From assembly GCF_001921205.1 (NCBI RefSeq), contig NZ_MSIE01000063.1:1-59998 (forward strand): DNA of 59,998 nt, given 5' to 3'. The notes under the pieces are model-generated. The model made no database searches. It was not told the origin of the DNA and was given only the letters and a program-made list of their open reading frames with translations. The translations under genes and the position numbers were made by a program. The stretch is from Actinophytocola xanthii (GTDB taxonomy: Bacteria; Actinomycetota; Actinomycetes; Mycobacteriales; Pseudonocardiaceae). Of the stretch, positions 1 to 7,740 are shown one piece after another; positions within the stretch are counted from its first letter, which is position 1, and each line of letters starts with the position of its first letter.

Positions 1-404
1 GGGTCAAGAGTGGCGAAGCCATCGCGCAGCGACGCCGCAGGCGCTCTTGAAGCCGACGATGTGGCGTTAGACCATCACCGGCCGAGGGAGCACGCTCGCA
101 GGAGTAGGCAGCCCCAACCGAACAAGGAAAGCTCCCTGCACTCCCCCGGCTCCCTCGCACAGGCCGTCTCTAGCGCCACAGCGTCGGGGTCAAGAGTGGC
201 GAAGCCATCGCGCAGCGACGCCGCAGGCGCTCTTGAAGCCGACGATGTGGCGTTAGACCATCACCGGCCGAGGGAGCACGCTCGCAGGAGTAGGCAGCCC
301 CAACCGAGCAAGGAAGCCTCCCTACACTCCCCCGAACTCCCGCGCTCTTGAAGCCGACGAGGTGGCGTCAGACCATTGTCGGCCGAGGGAGCACGCTCGC
401 GGGT
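1..404. repeat. Tandem intergenic repeat, two long copies plus one partial
   Basis: Copy 1 covers 1-186. Copy 2 starts at 187 and matches copy 1 exactly for about 122 bases before diverging. A third, partial copy covers 342-404 and matches the middle of the unit (starting GCGCTCTTGA) with several substitutions. Within each long copy, TCAAGAG (4-10; 190-196) faces CTCTTGA (44-50; 230-236), so the unit could fold into a long hairpin. The copies can be read through without stops, but the composition looks like read-through of GC-rich DNA rather than a gene. Because the window begins inside the array, more copies may lie upstream. Confidence 0.85.
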
Positions 405-441
405 GACGTGTCGGGGGTCTCGGAGCGGGTAGCCCGAGAGC

Positions 442-1242
442 ATGACTGGAGTGAGTGAACGGCCGTTGGCCGTGGTGACGGGGGCGTCCAGCGGGATCGG
501 GTACGAACTGTCCCGGGAGCTCGCCGAGCGGGACTATGACCTGCTGGTGGTCGCCGAGGATGAGGGGATCACCGCCGTCCCGGGGAAGTTGGAGCGTCCC
601 GGTGTTCAGGTGACCGGCATCCGCGCCGACCTGACGCGGGCCGAGGAGGTGGACGGGCTCGCCGAGAAGATCACGGCGTTGGGGCGGCCGGTCGACGTGT
701 TGGCGATCAACGCCGGGGTTGGGGTGAGTGGCGACTTCGTGCGGGAGACCTCGCTCGAGGCCCAGCTCACCGTCGTCGACCTCAATGTGCGGTCGGCTGT
801 GCAGCTGGCGAAGCGGCTGCTGCCGGCGATGGTCGACCGCGGCTCGGGGCGGGTGTTGTTCACGTCCTCGGTCGCGGCCGCGGCGCCGGGGCCCTTCCAG
901 GCCGTGTACCACGGGTCCAAGGCGTTCCTGCAGTCCTTCGCCCAGGGTATCCGGGAGGAGCTGCGCGGCTCGGGGGTCACGGTGACCTCGGTGATGCCCG
1001 GCCCCACCGCCACCCAGTTCTTCGGGCGCGCCCGGATGACCAACACCAAGCTCGGCGCCGGCCCCAAGGACAGCGCCGCGGAGGTCGCGGCGCAGGCCGT
1101 GGAGGCCATGCTCGCCGGCAAGGACCACGTGGTCCCCGGCTCGCTGCGCAACAAGGTGCAGACGGTCATGGGCCGGGTGGTCCCCGACCGCGTCCTCACG
1201 GCGATCCAGCGACGCATCTCCGCACCGGGCACGGCCCGCTGA
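442..1242 (+). CDS. Short-chain dehydrogenase/reductase (SDR)
   Basis: This 266-residue classical SDR is an NAD(P)-dependent oxidoreductase of unknown substrate. The nucleotide-binding motif TGASSGIG lies at residues 14-21, an NAG motif near residue 92, and the catalytic YHGSK (Tyr and Lys) near residue 156 after a Ser-rich strand (FTSSVA). The C-terminal part (residues 190-266) is basic and resembles SDRs annotated as acting on fatty-acid or ketone substrates, but no substrate can be read from the sequence. The ATG start is preceded by a weak GAGAG. The gene follows the 1-404 repeat array directly, stands alone, and converges on the carboxypeptidase gene, with a hairpin between them. Confidence 0.9.
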   Translation: MTGVSERPLAVVTGASSGIGYELSRELAERDYDLLVVAEDEGITAVPGKLERPGVQVTGIRADLTRAEEVDGLAEKITALGRPVDVLAINAGVGVSGDFVRETSLEAQLTVVDLNVRSAVQLAKRLLPAMVDRGSGRVLFTSSVAAAAPGPFQAVYHGSKAFLQSFAQGIREELRGSGVTVTSVMPGPTATQFFGRARMTNTKLGAGPKDSAAEVAAQAVEAMLAGKDHVVPGSLRNKVQTVMGRVVPDRVLTAIQRRISAPGTAR

Positions 1243-1248
1243 CCCACC

Positions 1249-1281
1249 GCACGGCGACGGGCGCGAGGCCCGCCGCCGTGC
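1249..1281. terminator. Bidirectional hairpin between convergent genes
   Basis: GCACGGCG-A-CGGGC (1249-1262) pairs with GCCCG-C-CGCCGTGC (1268-1281) around a 5-base loop, with one A/C mismatch. It sits six bases after the SDR stop and just before the end of the convergent carboxypeptidase gene, so it probably serves both. There is no clear T tract. Confidence 0.7.
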
Positions 1282-1289
1282 GACCGGGA

Positions 1290-3410
1290 TCAACGCGCGG
1301 CGGCCTGGTGGTCGCGGGCCACCCGGAGCAGCTCGACCAGACCCGCGGCGTACTCCTGGGACTCGGCGTGCGCCTCGGGGAACGGGGGCTGGAAGCCGAC
1401 GGCCTCCCACTGCCCGGTCTCCGCGTTCCACCGGTCGTTGCCGACCTCGAAGTTCCAGGCGTAGATGCCCAGGTCGTAGTACAGCTGGTCGGCGGAGTTG
1501 CCGGCGGCGGAGTACAGCACGTCGGCCACCGGGCCGGTGCGCGAGGGCCAGGTCACCGTGCCGCGGCTGGACGCGATGGCCCCGACGATCCGCTTGGCCG
1601 AGGCCTGGAACATCGCCGTCTCCTCGGGTGAGGGACGCGGCAGCGTGATCCGCCCCGGCATCGCGTACGCCCCCGGCGGCCACATGAAGTACCCGCCGTA
1701 GCTGTGCACGTTCATCCCGAACCGGATGTTCGGGTGTGCCTTCGCCAGCGCGACGACGTTGCCCGACTCGGCCTCGGAGAGCTCGCCGGTGCCCGCGTAG
1801 GTGTTGGACAGGCAGTTGGTCGCGCTCGCGCCGACATAGCCGTCGAACACGGAGCCGACCGTGTAGTTGCGGTTGACGTCCACACCCCAGGAGTCGGCGT
1901 AGCGCGGGTCGCGCTGGATACCCGTGCAGTGGTTGACCAGGTTCTTGCGCTGGAAGCTCGCGTCGTTGAACGCGTAGTTCGCCCCGTCCGGGTTGACCAC
2001 GGGGATCACGAACACGTCGACGTTCTCGAGCAGCGAGCGGGTCTCCGGATCCGTCGCGTGGTTGGCCAGCAGCCGCTCGGCGAACTCGAGGGTCACCAGC
2101 GGCGTCGCCCACTCCCGGGCGTGCTCCTGCGAGTAGGCCAACACCCCGACCCGGGAGCCGTCCCGGTGCACGCCGATCCGCAGCGCCTGCACCGTCCAGG
2201 GGCGGTGCGGGACGCCGGCTGGCGCGTCGAGCCCGTCCGACATCCGGACCGGGCCGGCGACCGGCATGGGCCGGCCGGCGGAGCCGTCCTCGACGAAGGC
2301 CGAGAACCGCTGGGGGAAGCGGGCTTCGATGAGCGCGGCGACCTCGTCGGTCGTGCTCACCACGGCCCCGGTGGCGTCGGTCGCCAGCGACACGGTCAGC
2401 ACCCGGTCCCGCCAGGTGGCCTGCGCGGGCCGGTTCGGCGCGCCCGGGTCCACGGTGCGGATCTGCCAGCCGTTCGGTCCCTGGTCGCCGAACGCCACCG
2501 ACTCGACGACCACCGCGGCCGACGCCGGGTCCCCGAGGTAGGCGGTCGCGGTGCGGCGGTAGCCCTGGGTGCGGTGCGGCAGGTCGATGACCTCCACCAG
2601 CTCGGGGTACTGCCGAGCCAGCCGGGCGATGCGCGCCTTGACGTCGATCGGCGTCATGTAGGCGTCCACGAAGTCCCGCTGGTAGCCCTCGGGCAGCTCG
2701 GGCGGGCTCGCACCCGGCCAGGCGGCGGGGGTGACCGGTCGGGTCGTGCCGCCGAGGCTGGAGGCCGCGGTCACCTGCACCGGGCGTGCGGGCAGGGCGA
2801 CCGGCTCGGCGACGTGGTACTGGTACTCGCCGGCGTCCTCGAAACGCTGCAACGGGAACGAGCCGGTGGTGCCGTCGGCGGTCCGCCAGGTGACCGTGAT
2901 CTCGACCTCCGGGTCGAACACGGCCGTGGTGGCGACCCTGGTCTCGAGGAAGGTCCGCCCGTCGGTGACCCACCAGTAGGCCGACAGGAACTGCAGGGTG
3001 TCGGCCGCGGCCCGCTGGCCGGCGCCGGTCTTCGCCCGGGCGGTCGCGACGCTCTGCTGGTAGTGCCGAGCGGCGTCCTGCTCGCGCTGGACCAGCTGGA
3101 GCGGAACGGCACCCCGCGCCACCAGCTGGTCGAACCGCCGGCCGTCGAGCACGAGGTCGGCGATCACCCTGCCCTCGGCGTCCCGGCCGTGCGCCGCGAC
3201 GTCGGCGCCGTCGGCCACCAGCTGGTGCAGCAGGGTCTGGTCGGGTAGCTCGAAGCGCACGAGCGCCAGCTCGTCCGCGCCCACCGTGATGCCGGCGGTG
3301 GCCGTCCCACCCGGCGGTGCGGCGCCGGCCGGAACGACCCCGGCCCCCAGCGTCGCCGTGCACACCAGGGTGACCGCGGCGGCCACGCTCCCCCACCTGG
3401 GCTTGAACAT
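1290..3410 (-). CDS. Secreted M14-family zinc carboxypeptidase
   Basis: The predicted protein has 706 residues. An N-terminal signal peptide (basic start, hydrophobic stretch 8-25, AGA-A cleavage region near 30) implies export. The M14 catalytic domain occupies roughly residues 250-700. Zinc ligands are the HAREW pair (His430, Glu433) and His569 in NVHSYGG. NPDG (near 473), DVNRNY (511-516) and the catalytic Glu655 in WNFEVG complete the active site. A long segment separates the start of the M14 fold from the first zinc motif, and residues 40-240 form an N-terminal region of unknown fold. The ATG at 3410 is chosen because GGGAGG lies six bases upstream. The likely role is trimming of extracellular peptides. 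Confidence 0.93.
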   Translation of the reverse strand: MFKPRWGSVAAAVTLVCTATLGAGVVPAGAAPPGGTATAGITVGADELALVRFELPDQTLLHQLVADGADVAAHGRDAEGRVIADLVLDGRRFDQLVARGAVPLQLVQREQDAARHYQQSVATARAKTGAGQRAAADTLQFLSAYWWVTDGRTFLETRVATTAVFDPEVEITVTWRTADGTTGSFPLQRFEDAGEYQYHVAEPVALPARPVQVTAASSLGGTTRPVTPAAWPGASPPELPEGYQRDFVDAYMTPIDVKARIARLARQYPELVEVIDLPHRTQGYRRTATAYLGDPASAAVVVESVAFGDQGPNGWQIRTVDPGAPNRPAQATWRDRVLTVSLATDATGAVVSTTDEVAALIEARFPQRFSAFVEDGSAGRPMPVAGPVRMSDGLDAPAGVPHRPWTVQALRIGVHRDGSRVGVLAYSQEHAREWATPLVTLEFAERLLANHATDPETRSLLENVDVFVIPVVNPDGANYAFNDASFQRKNLVNHCTGIQRDPRYADSWGVDVNRNYTVGSVFDGYVGASATNCLSNTYAGTGELSEAESGNVVALAKAHPNIRFGMNVHSYGGYFMWPPGAYAMPGRITLPRPSPEETAMFQASAKRIVGAIASSRGTVTWPSRTGPVADVLYSAAGNSADQLYYDLGIYAWNFEVGNDRWNAETGQWEAVGFQPPFPEAHAESQEYAAGLVELLRVARDHQAAAR

Positions 3411-3433
3411 CGATGCCTCCCACACGTATGAGC

Positions 3434-3458
3434 AGCTGGGGAAAATCCTTCCCCAGCT
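3434..3458. promoter_or_regulatory. Perfect inverted repeat upstream of the carboxypeptidase gene
   Basis: AGCTGGGGA (3434-3442) and TCCCCAGCT (3450-3458) form 9-base arms around a 7-base A/T-rich spacer. The repeat lies 24 bases before the carboxypeptidase start, in the divergent region shared with the sigma-like/DUF742 gene. It could be an operator or a leader hairpin; the sequence does not decide. Confidence 0.55.
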
Positions 3459-3558
3459 CACGCAAAAGGCAAGGAGTTTCTCGCCGGGGGCGCGAATCGG
3501 GTCGAAGGTCGGGTGGTTACCGCCCGGAAACCGGGCAGGACGTTGTAGGTTGCCTCCC

Positions 3559-4566
3559 GTGAACGCTCCGGGGGACCATCCCGAAGCAGGTGAGGCCTGG
3601 GACGCGGCTTGGCTGGAGTTCCACGCCACCTGGCGGCCGCGGCTGCGCGCGTTCCTGACCACGCTCTGCGCTCCCGAGCCCGACCTGGCCGAGGCGGTAC
3701 TGCGGGAGAGCCTGCTCGAGCACCGGCGGCGCTGGGCCACCCTCGACGACCCGGACCTCGCCCACCTCGAGCTGTTCAGGATCGTGCTGGCGCACCTGGA
3801 GCCCCACGTCCAGGAGCTCACCGCGACCCCGCACCGGACGGCCGCGCTGGTCCTGCACGACCTGCTCGAGCTGCCGGTCGACGAGATCGCCGCGATCCAG
3901 CGGACCAGCGAGAACGTCGTGAGCATGCACCTCGCGCTCGCCCACGGCGACCCGGACCACGCCGAGGGCTTCGCCCTGGCCCCCGAGGAGTCGGTGGAGG
4001 TCGACCTGGGGGTGGAGCTGCTGCACACCGCCTACGAGAACCTGGCGACGCCCGCTCCGCCGGCCCCGGACGACGACCCGGAGAGCGACTACGCGCTCGG
4101 GCTGGTCAGCGAGCAGCGGGGTGACCTGCGCGGGGCGGCCCTGTGCTTCCAGCGGGCCACCGCCTACGACTTCGAGGACGCCGCGGACCGCTTCGTCGCG
4201 GTGCTCGGCCACCTGCGGTTGCCCAGCCGGGGCCGGCACGCGCGGCACGCCCTGCGCGAGCCGCCGCCGGCGCCGCCGGTGGACCACGAGCGCCTCGCGA
4301 TCGAGGCGCTCGTGATCACCAGCGAGCAGGGGCACGCGGCGGCGGACTCGCTACCCGCCGAGCAGCGGGCGATCTGCGGGCTGTGCCACGAGTCCCGTGC
4401 GGTGGCGGAGGTGGCCGCCAGGCTCAGCGTGCCCCTGGGGGTGGCGCGTGAGCTGGTCAGCGACCTCGCCTCCGACGGGTTGGTCGTCGTGCACCAGACG
4501 GCCGGGGAGGACGGGCCCCCCTACGACCTGATGGAGCGTGTCCTCGACGGCCTGCGCGGGCCGTGA
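3559..4566 (+). CDS. Sigma-factor-like regulator with C-terminal DUF742-type winged helix
   Basis: With the GTG at 3559 the protein has 335 residues. Residues 10-135 resemble an ECF sigma factor in outline: a region-2-like helical stretch, then a region-4-like helix-turn-helix (LPVDEIAAIQRTSENVVSMH). A TPR-like helical hairpin (SEQRGDLRGAALCFQRA) follows near 180-205. The last ~80 residues match the DUF742 pattern, including LPAEQRAICGLC, VAEVAARLSVPLGVARELVSDL and a final LMERVLDGL. DUF742 proteins normally accompany roadblock/GTPase conservon operons, none of which is nearby. The sigma resemblance is weak and sigma activity is doubtful; it may be a DNA-binding regulator. It is divergent from the carboxypeptidase gene. 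Confidence 0.7.
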   Translation: MNAPGDHPEAGEAWDAAWLEFHATWRPRLRAFLTTLCAPEPDLAEAVLRESLLEHRRRWATLDDPDLAHLELFRIVLAHLEPHVQELTATPHRTAALVLHDLLELPVDEIAAIQRTSENVVSMHLALAHGDPDHAEGFALAPEESVEVDLGVELLHTAYENLATPAPPAPDDDPESDYALGLVSEQRGDLRGAALCFQRATAYDFEDAADRFVAVLGHLRLPSRGRHARHALREPPPAPPVDHERLAIEALVITSEQGHAAADSLPAEQRAICGLCHESRAVAEVAARLSVPLGVARELVSDLASDGLVVVHQTAGEDGPPYDLMERVLDGLRGP

Positions 4567-4578
4567 GGCGGACGCGCC

Positions 4579-5533
4579 CTAGGGCGTGTCTGGTGGATCT
4601 TTGAGCCAGTCGAGCAGGCTGATCAGGTTGAGTGCTCCGAGGTAGTTGCGGGCGAGTCGGTCGTAGCGGGTGGCGACGCCGCGGTAGTCCTTGAGCCTGT
4701 TGAAGCGGCGTTCGATCACGTTGCGTCGTTTGTAGTGCTGCTTGTCGAAGGCGTAGGGGCGGCCGCCGGCTGAGCCTCGGCGTAGCCGGTTGCCGATCTG
4801 GTCGTCCTTCTCCGGAATCGTGGCCTTGATTCCACGCTGGGCCAGGTGGGTGCGGTTGGCGCGGCTGGAGTAGGCCTTGTCCGCGATCACCCGCTGCGGT
4901 CGGGTGCGTGGGCGTCCGGCCGGGCGGGGGACACGGATGCCGGCGAGTACATCGTGGAACAGGGTGGTGTCGTTGACGTTGCCCGCCGTGAGCACGATCG
5001 ACAGAGGCCTGCCACGACCGTCGACGGCAAGGTGGATCTTGGTGGTCAGACCGCCGCGGGAACGCCCGATGGCGTGGTCAGCCGGCTCGCTGGTCGGATT
5101 CCTGTGATTCGACCAAGCCCCCTGTGTCCCGTCCTGTGCCTCGTGCCGTGCCTCGTGCCGTGCCTCGTGGCATGGCCGCGCCGTGCTGGTGCACCCGGAC
5201 CAGGGTGGAGTCGATCGACACCACCCAGTCCAGCTCCCCAGCCAGATCCGCCCGCGCCTGAACAGCCGCGACAAGCCCAGCCCAGGTGCCCTCCGCGCTC
5301 CACCGCGACAACCGCTCATACAGCGTCTGCCACGGCCCGAACCGCTCCGGCACCTCCCGCCACGGCACACCAACCCGATACTTGTAGGCGATGCCCTCGA
5401 TCACCTGACGGTGATCACGCCACCGACCACCCCGACGCGGCGACCGATCCGGCAACAACGGCTCCAACACCGCCCACGCCGCGTCCGACACCAACTCCCT
5501 ACCCACAAAACCCACCCTGCCGGACCCCAACAT
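4579..5533 (-). CDS. IS5-family transposase, two overlapping reading frames
   Basis: The upstream frame (ATG 5533, running to 5078) carries the helix-turn-helix-like N-terminus and the first catalytic Asp in VVSIDSTLVRVHQHG. The downstream frame (open 5373-4579) carries HAIGRSRGGLTTKIHL, the second Asp in VIADKAYSS and the Glu in IERRFNRLKDYR. Together they give one DDE transposase of the IS5/IS427 type. Relative to the first frame, the second is shifted +1. The switch must occur between about 5200 and 5080, a stretch containing three 12-base units (5137-5172). No classical slippery run is visible, so either programmed shifting or a mutational break is possible. The stop codon TAG lies inside the CTAG target repeat, outside the element. 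Confidence 0.88.
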
Positions 5534-5553
5534 CAAGATCCGTCAGACACGCC
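4583..5553 (-). mobile_element. IS5-type insertion sequence, 971 bp
   Basis: Terminal inverted repeats are GGCGTGTCTGGTGGATCTT at 4583-4601 and its partner at 5535-5553, identical at 17 of 19 positions. CTAG flanks both ends (4579-4582 and 5554-5557), consistent with a 4-base target duplication. The element lies 12 bases after the sigma-like/DUF742 gene, and a related MITE starts immediately beyond its right-hand CTAG. Confidence 0.9.
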
Positions 5554-5557
5554 CTAG

Positions 5558-5717
5558 GGCACGTCTGACGGATCTTCGCCCGCGCGGTCCGCGCCCGGGC
5601 GGCCCCTGGCGGCGTTGTCGCACCGGCCGAGTACGACCCGGTACGAGGCCGATGCTCCGCCTTGCCAGCGACCACCCGGATCACGAACCGCATCGACCAA
5701 GATCCGCCAGACGCGCC
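5558..5717. mobile_element. 160-bp MITE related to the adjacent IS
   Basis: GGCACGTCTGACGGATCTT (5558-5576) and its inverted partner at 5699-5717 match at 17 of 19 positions and match the ends of the neighbouring IS. CTAG flanks both sides (5554-5557 and 5718-5721). The interior of about 120 bases has no gene. This is the expected form of a non-autonomous element mobilised by the IS transposase. It is inserted exactly at the stop codon of the GH16 gene, whose TAG is supplied by the CTAG. Confidence 0.85.
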
Positions 5718-7454
5718 CTAGCGGTACACCCGAACGTAGTCGATCGTCATGTTCTGCGGCAGGACCGTGCCCGGCCCGGGGGGTCCCGGCCAGTCACCGC
5801 CGACCGCGTTGTTCAGGATCAGGAAGAAGGGGTGGTCGAACACCCACGGCCCCCTCGTCTGCTCAAGGGTCTCCCGGTCGACGGTGAAGAACGGGTTGTC
5901 GTCCACGAAGAACCGCATCCGGGTGGCCTCCCACTCGACGGCGAACACGTGGAAGGCCGCGCTCGCGTTGGTACCGAGGTCCAGCGGCGCCCCATACCCG
6001 CCGGCGCCGAAGTAGGCCGGCGCGTGCAGCGTCGAGTACACCCGGTTCGGCTCGCGCCCGATGTGCTCGAGGATGTCGATCTCGCCGCTCGCCGGCCACG
6101 GCACGCCGTTGAAGAAGTTGCCGCCCAGCATCCAGAACGCCGGCCAGAGCCCCTGCGTGCTCGACACCCTGATCCGCGCCTCGATCCGGCCGTAGGTCGT
6201 CTCGAACTTGCCGGCCGTGTTGAGCCGGCCGGAGGTGTACTGGCAGGTGGTCGAACCGCCGCTGTTCGGGTCGGGCGGGCACGAGGAGCCGGGAGTCACC
6301 TCGCGCCTGGCCTGGATGACCAGGTTGCCCGCGCCGTCCATCCTGGCGTTGGCGTTGTTGGTGTAGTACTGGAGCTCGTTGTTCACACCCGGCCCGACCT
6401 CGGGTGTCCACTTGGCAGGGTCGGGCGTGGCGCCGTTCGGACCGTTGAACTCGTCGCTCCACACCAGACGGTCGAAGTCCGGTGCCGGCGGGGCGGGCGG
6501 TGGCGGTGTCGGGTTGCCGCCGGTGCCGTACACCTGGAACTCCCAGAGCGAGTAGCCGTAGCCGTTGGAGCGCTCCGTGCCGTACATCCGCACGTACCGG
6601 CCGGTTCCGGCGACGGTGATCGTCTCCTTGAAGCCGCGGCCGGAGGTCGTGGAGTAGATCGTGGTCCAGGTGGAACCGTCACCGGAGACCTGGAGCTGGT
6701 AGTCGACGGCGTAGGCGGGGTCCCACTGCAGCACGACCTTGTTGATCGTCGCCGTCGCACCGAGGTCGATGGCGATCCAGCCCGGGTCGACCCAGCCGTT
6801 GGTGGCGCTGGTCGCCCAGCGCGTGGCCGGGTCGAGGTCGGTCGCCTTCGACGGGGTGCAGGCGCGGCAGGCGCCGTCGTCCTGGTAGGTCGAGGCCGTG
6901 GCGGGCTTGCGGTAGGAGAGCAGGCCCTCCGGGCCGGGCTGGGAACCGCCGGTGGTGCCGAAGACCTGGAACTCCCAGAGGGAGTAGCCGTACTGGGTTG
7001 CCCGGGTGGTGAGCTGTAGGCGCACGTACCGGCCACTGCCGGAGACCGGGAGCACCTGCTCGCCGCCGCTGGCAGCGGCGGCGGAGTACACAGTGGACCA
7101 CGAGGAGGCGTCGCCGGAGACCTGGACGGAGAACGCCCGGGCATGGGCGGCCTCCCAGGTGAGCCGGACCTCGTCCAGAGTCGCGGTCTGGCCGAGGTCC
7201 ACCTGGATCCACTGGGGGTCGGAGAACTGGCTCGACCACCGGGTGCCGGTGTCGCCGTCGACCGCGGCCGAGCCGGGGAACGCGGCCGACTCGCTGGAGG
7301 AGACGGTGACCGGGCGGTTCTGGGAGAGCAGGGCGCCGGCCGCGGTGGCCGGGGTGGCGGGTCCGAATGCCTGGGTCAGGGTGACCGCGAGCGCGGCGGT
7401 CACGCCCAGCGAGAGCCAGCGGCGGGCCCGCGGCGGGAACGAGGCGGGTTTCAT
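5718..7454 (-). CDS. Secreted GH16 glucanase with two F5/8-type carbohydrate-binding domains
   Basis: This 578-residue exported enzyme probably cleaves a beta-glucan or galactan. A signal peptide covers about 1-39. Two F5/8 type C (discoidin-like) modules follow at about 40-166 and 175-310; each ends in YSLWEFQV(F/Y)GT. A proline linker (315-324) leads to the GH16 domain at 328-578. The catalytic signature is GEIDILE, with Glu458 as nucleophile, Asp460, and Glu463 as acid/base. The ATG at 7454 starts a clear signal peptide. A GAGAGCGCTCTC operator lies 65 bases upstream, and the DUF1996 gene is transcribed divergently. The stop codon TAG lies in the CTAG at which the MITE is inserted. Confidence 0.93.
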   Translation of the reverse strand: MKPASFPPRARRWLSLGVTAALAVTLTQAFGPATPATAAGALLSQNRPVTVSSSESAAFPGSAAVDGDTGTRWSSQFSDPQWIQVDLGQTATLDEVRLTWEAAHARAFSVQVSGDASSWSTVYSAAAASGGEQVLPVSGSGRYVRLQLTTRATQYGYSLWEFQVFGTTGGSQPGPEGLLSYRKPATASTYQDDGACRACTPSKATDLDPATRWATSATNGWVDPGWIAIDLGATATINKVVLQWDPAYAVDYQLQVSGDGSTWTTIYSTTSGRGFKETITVAGTGRYVRMYGTERSNGYGYSLWEFQVYGTGGNPTPPPPAPPAPDFDRLVWSDEFNGPNGATPDPAKWTPEVGPGVNNELQYYTNNANARMDGAGNLVIQARREVTPGSSCPPDPNSGGSTTCQYTSGRLNTAGKFETTYGRIEARIRVSSTQGLWPAFWMLGGNFFNGVPWPASGEIDILEHIGREPNRVYSTLHAPAYFGAGGYGAPLDLGTNASAAFHVFAVEWEATRMRFFVDDNPFFTVDRETLEQTRGPWVFDHPFFLILNNAVGGDWPGPPGPGTVLPQNMTIDYVRVYR

Positions 7455-7518
7455 GCGTGCTCCTTCGCGCGCCGCGGACAGGGTCGGCAGCGCGACAGGA
7501 AAGGGAGAGGCAGGGCGT

Positions 7519-7530
7519 GAGAGCGCTCTC
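7519..7530. promoter_or_regulatory. LacI-type operator, GH16 side
   Basis: The site is the perfect 12-base palindrome GAGAGCGCTCTC, in the promoter region of the GH16 gene. The same 12 bases recur at 7685-7696 on the side of the DUF1996 gene. The core AGCGCT is typical of LacI-family sites that control glycoside hydrolase genes in actinomycetes. The LacI gene at 9220 is the obvious candidate binder. Confidence 0.75.
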
Positions 7531-7684
7531 TCCGGACAGAGAGTGCCTTTCGGACTACCTGCTGTCAAGACTGCGGGCGAGCTAGAGCCGATCGACCCAG
7601 CTGACGCCGCCAAACGGACGCGATTTGTTCCCGGTCGGAACAAAATCGTTGACCTGGCCTGTGAGCCACGTCATGATTTGCTGT

Positions 7685-7696
7685 GAGAGCGCTCTC
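7685..7696. promoter_or_regulatory. LacI-type operator, DUF1996 side
   Basis: This is a second exact copy of GAGAGCGCTCTC, 45 bases before the DUF1996 start. With the copy at 7519 it brackets the divergent promoter region, which suggests one repressor silences both directions together. Confidence 0.75.
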
Positions 7697-7740
7697 TCGA
7701 TGCCCTGCAAATCCTGAGAGCTCGAGGGAGTTTGTCTTCA

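Noticed and set aside
10-351. Frame of 113 codons across the tandem repeat
   Set aside because: It simply repeats the translation of the repeat unit, lacks a ribosome-binding site and resembles no protein.
322-3465. Long minus-strand frame of about 1,050 codons overlapping the SDR and carboxypeptidase genes
   Set aside because: It is a different frame of the same GC-rich DNA, rich in Arg/Gly/Pro, and contradicts two well-supported genes.
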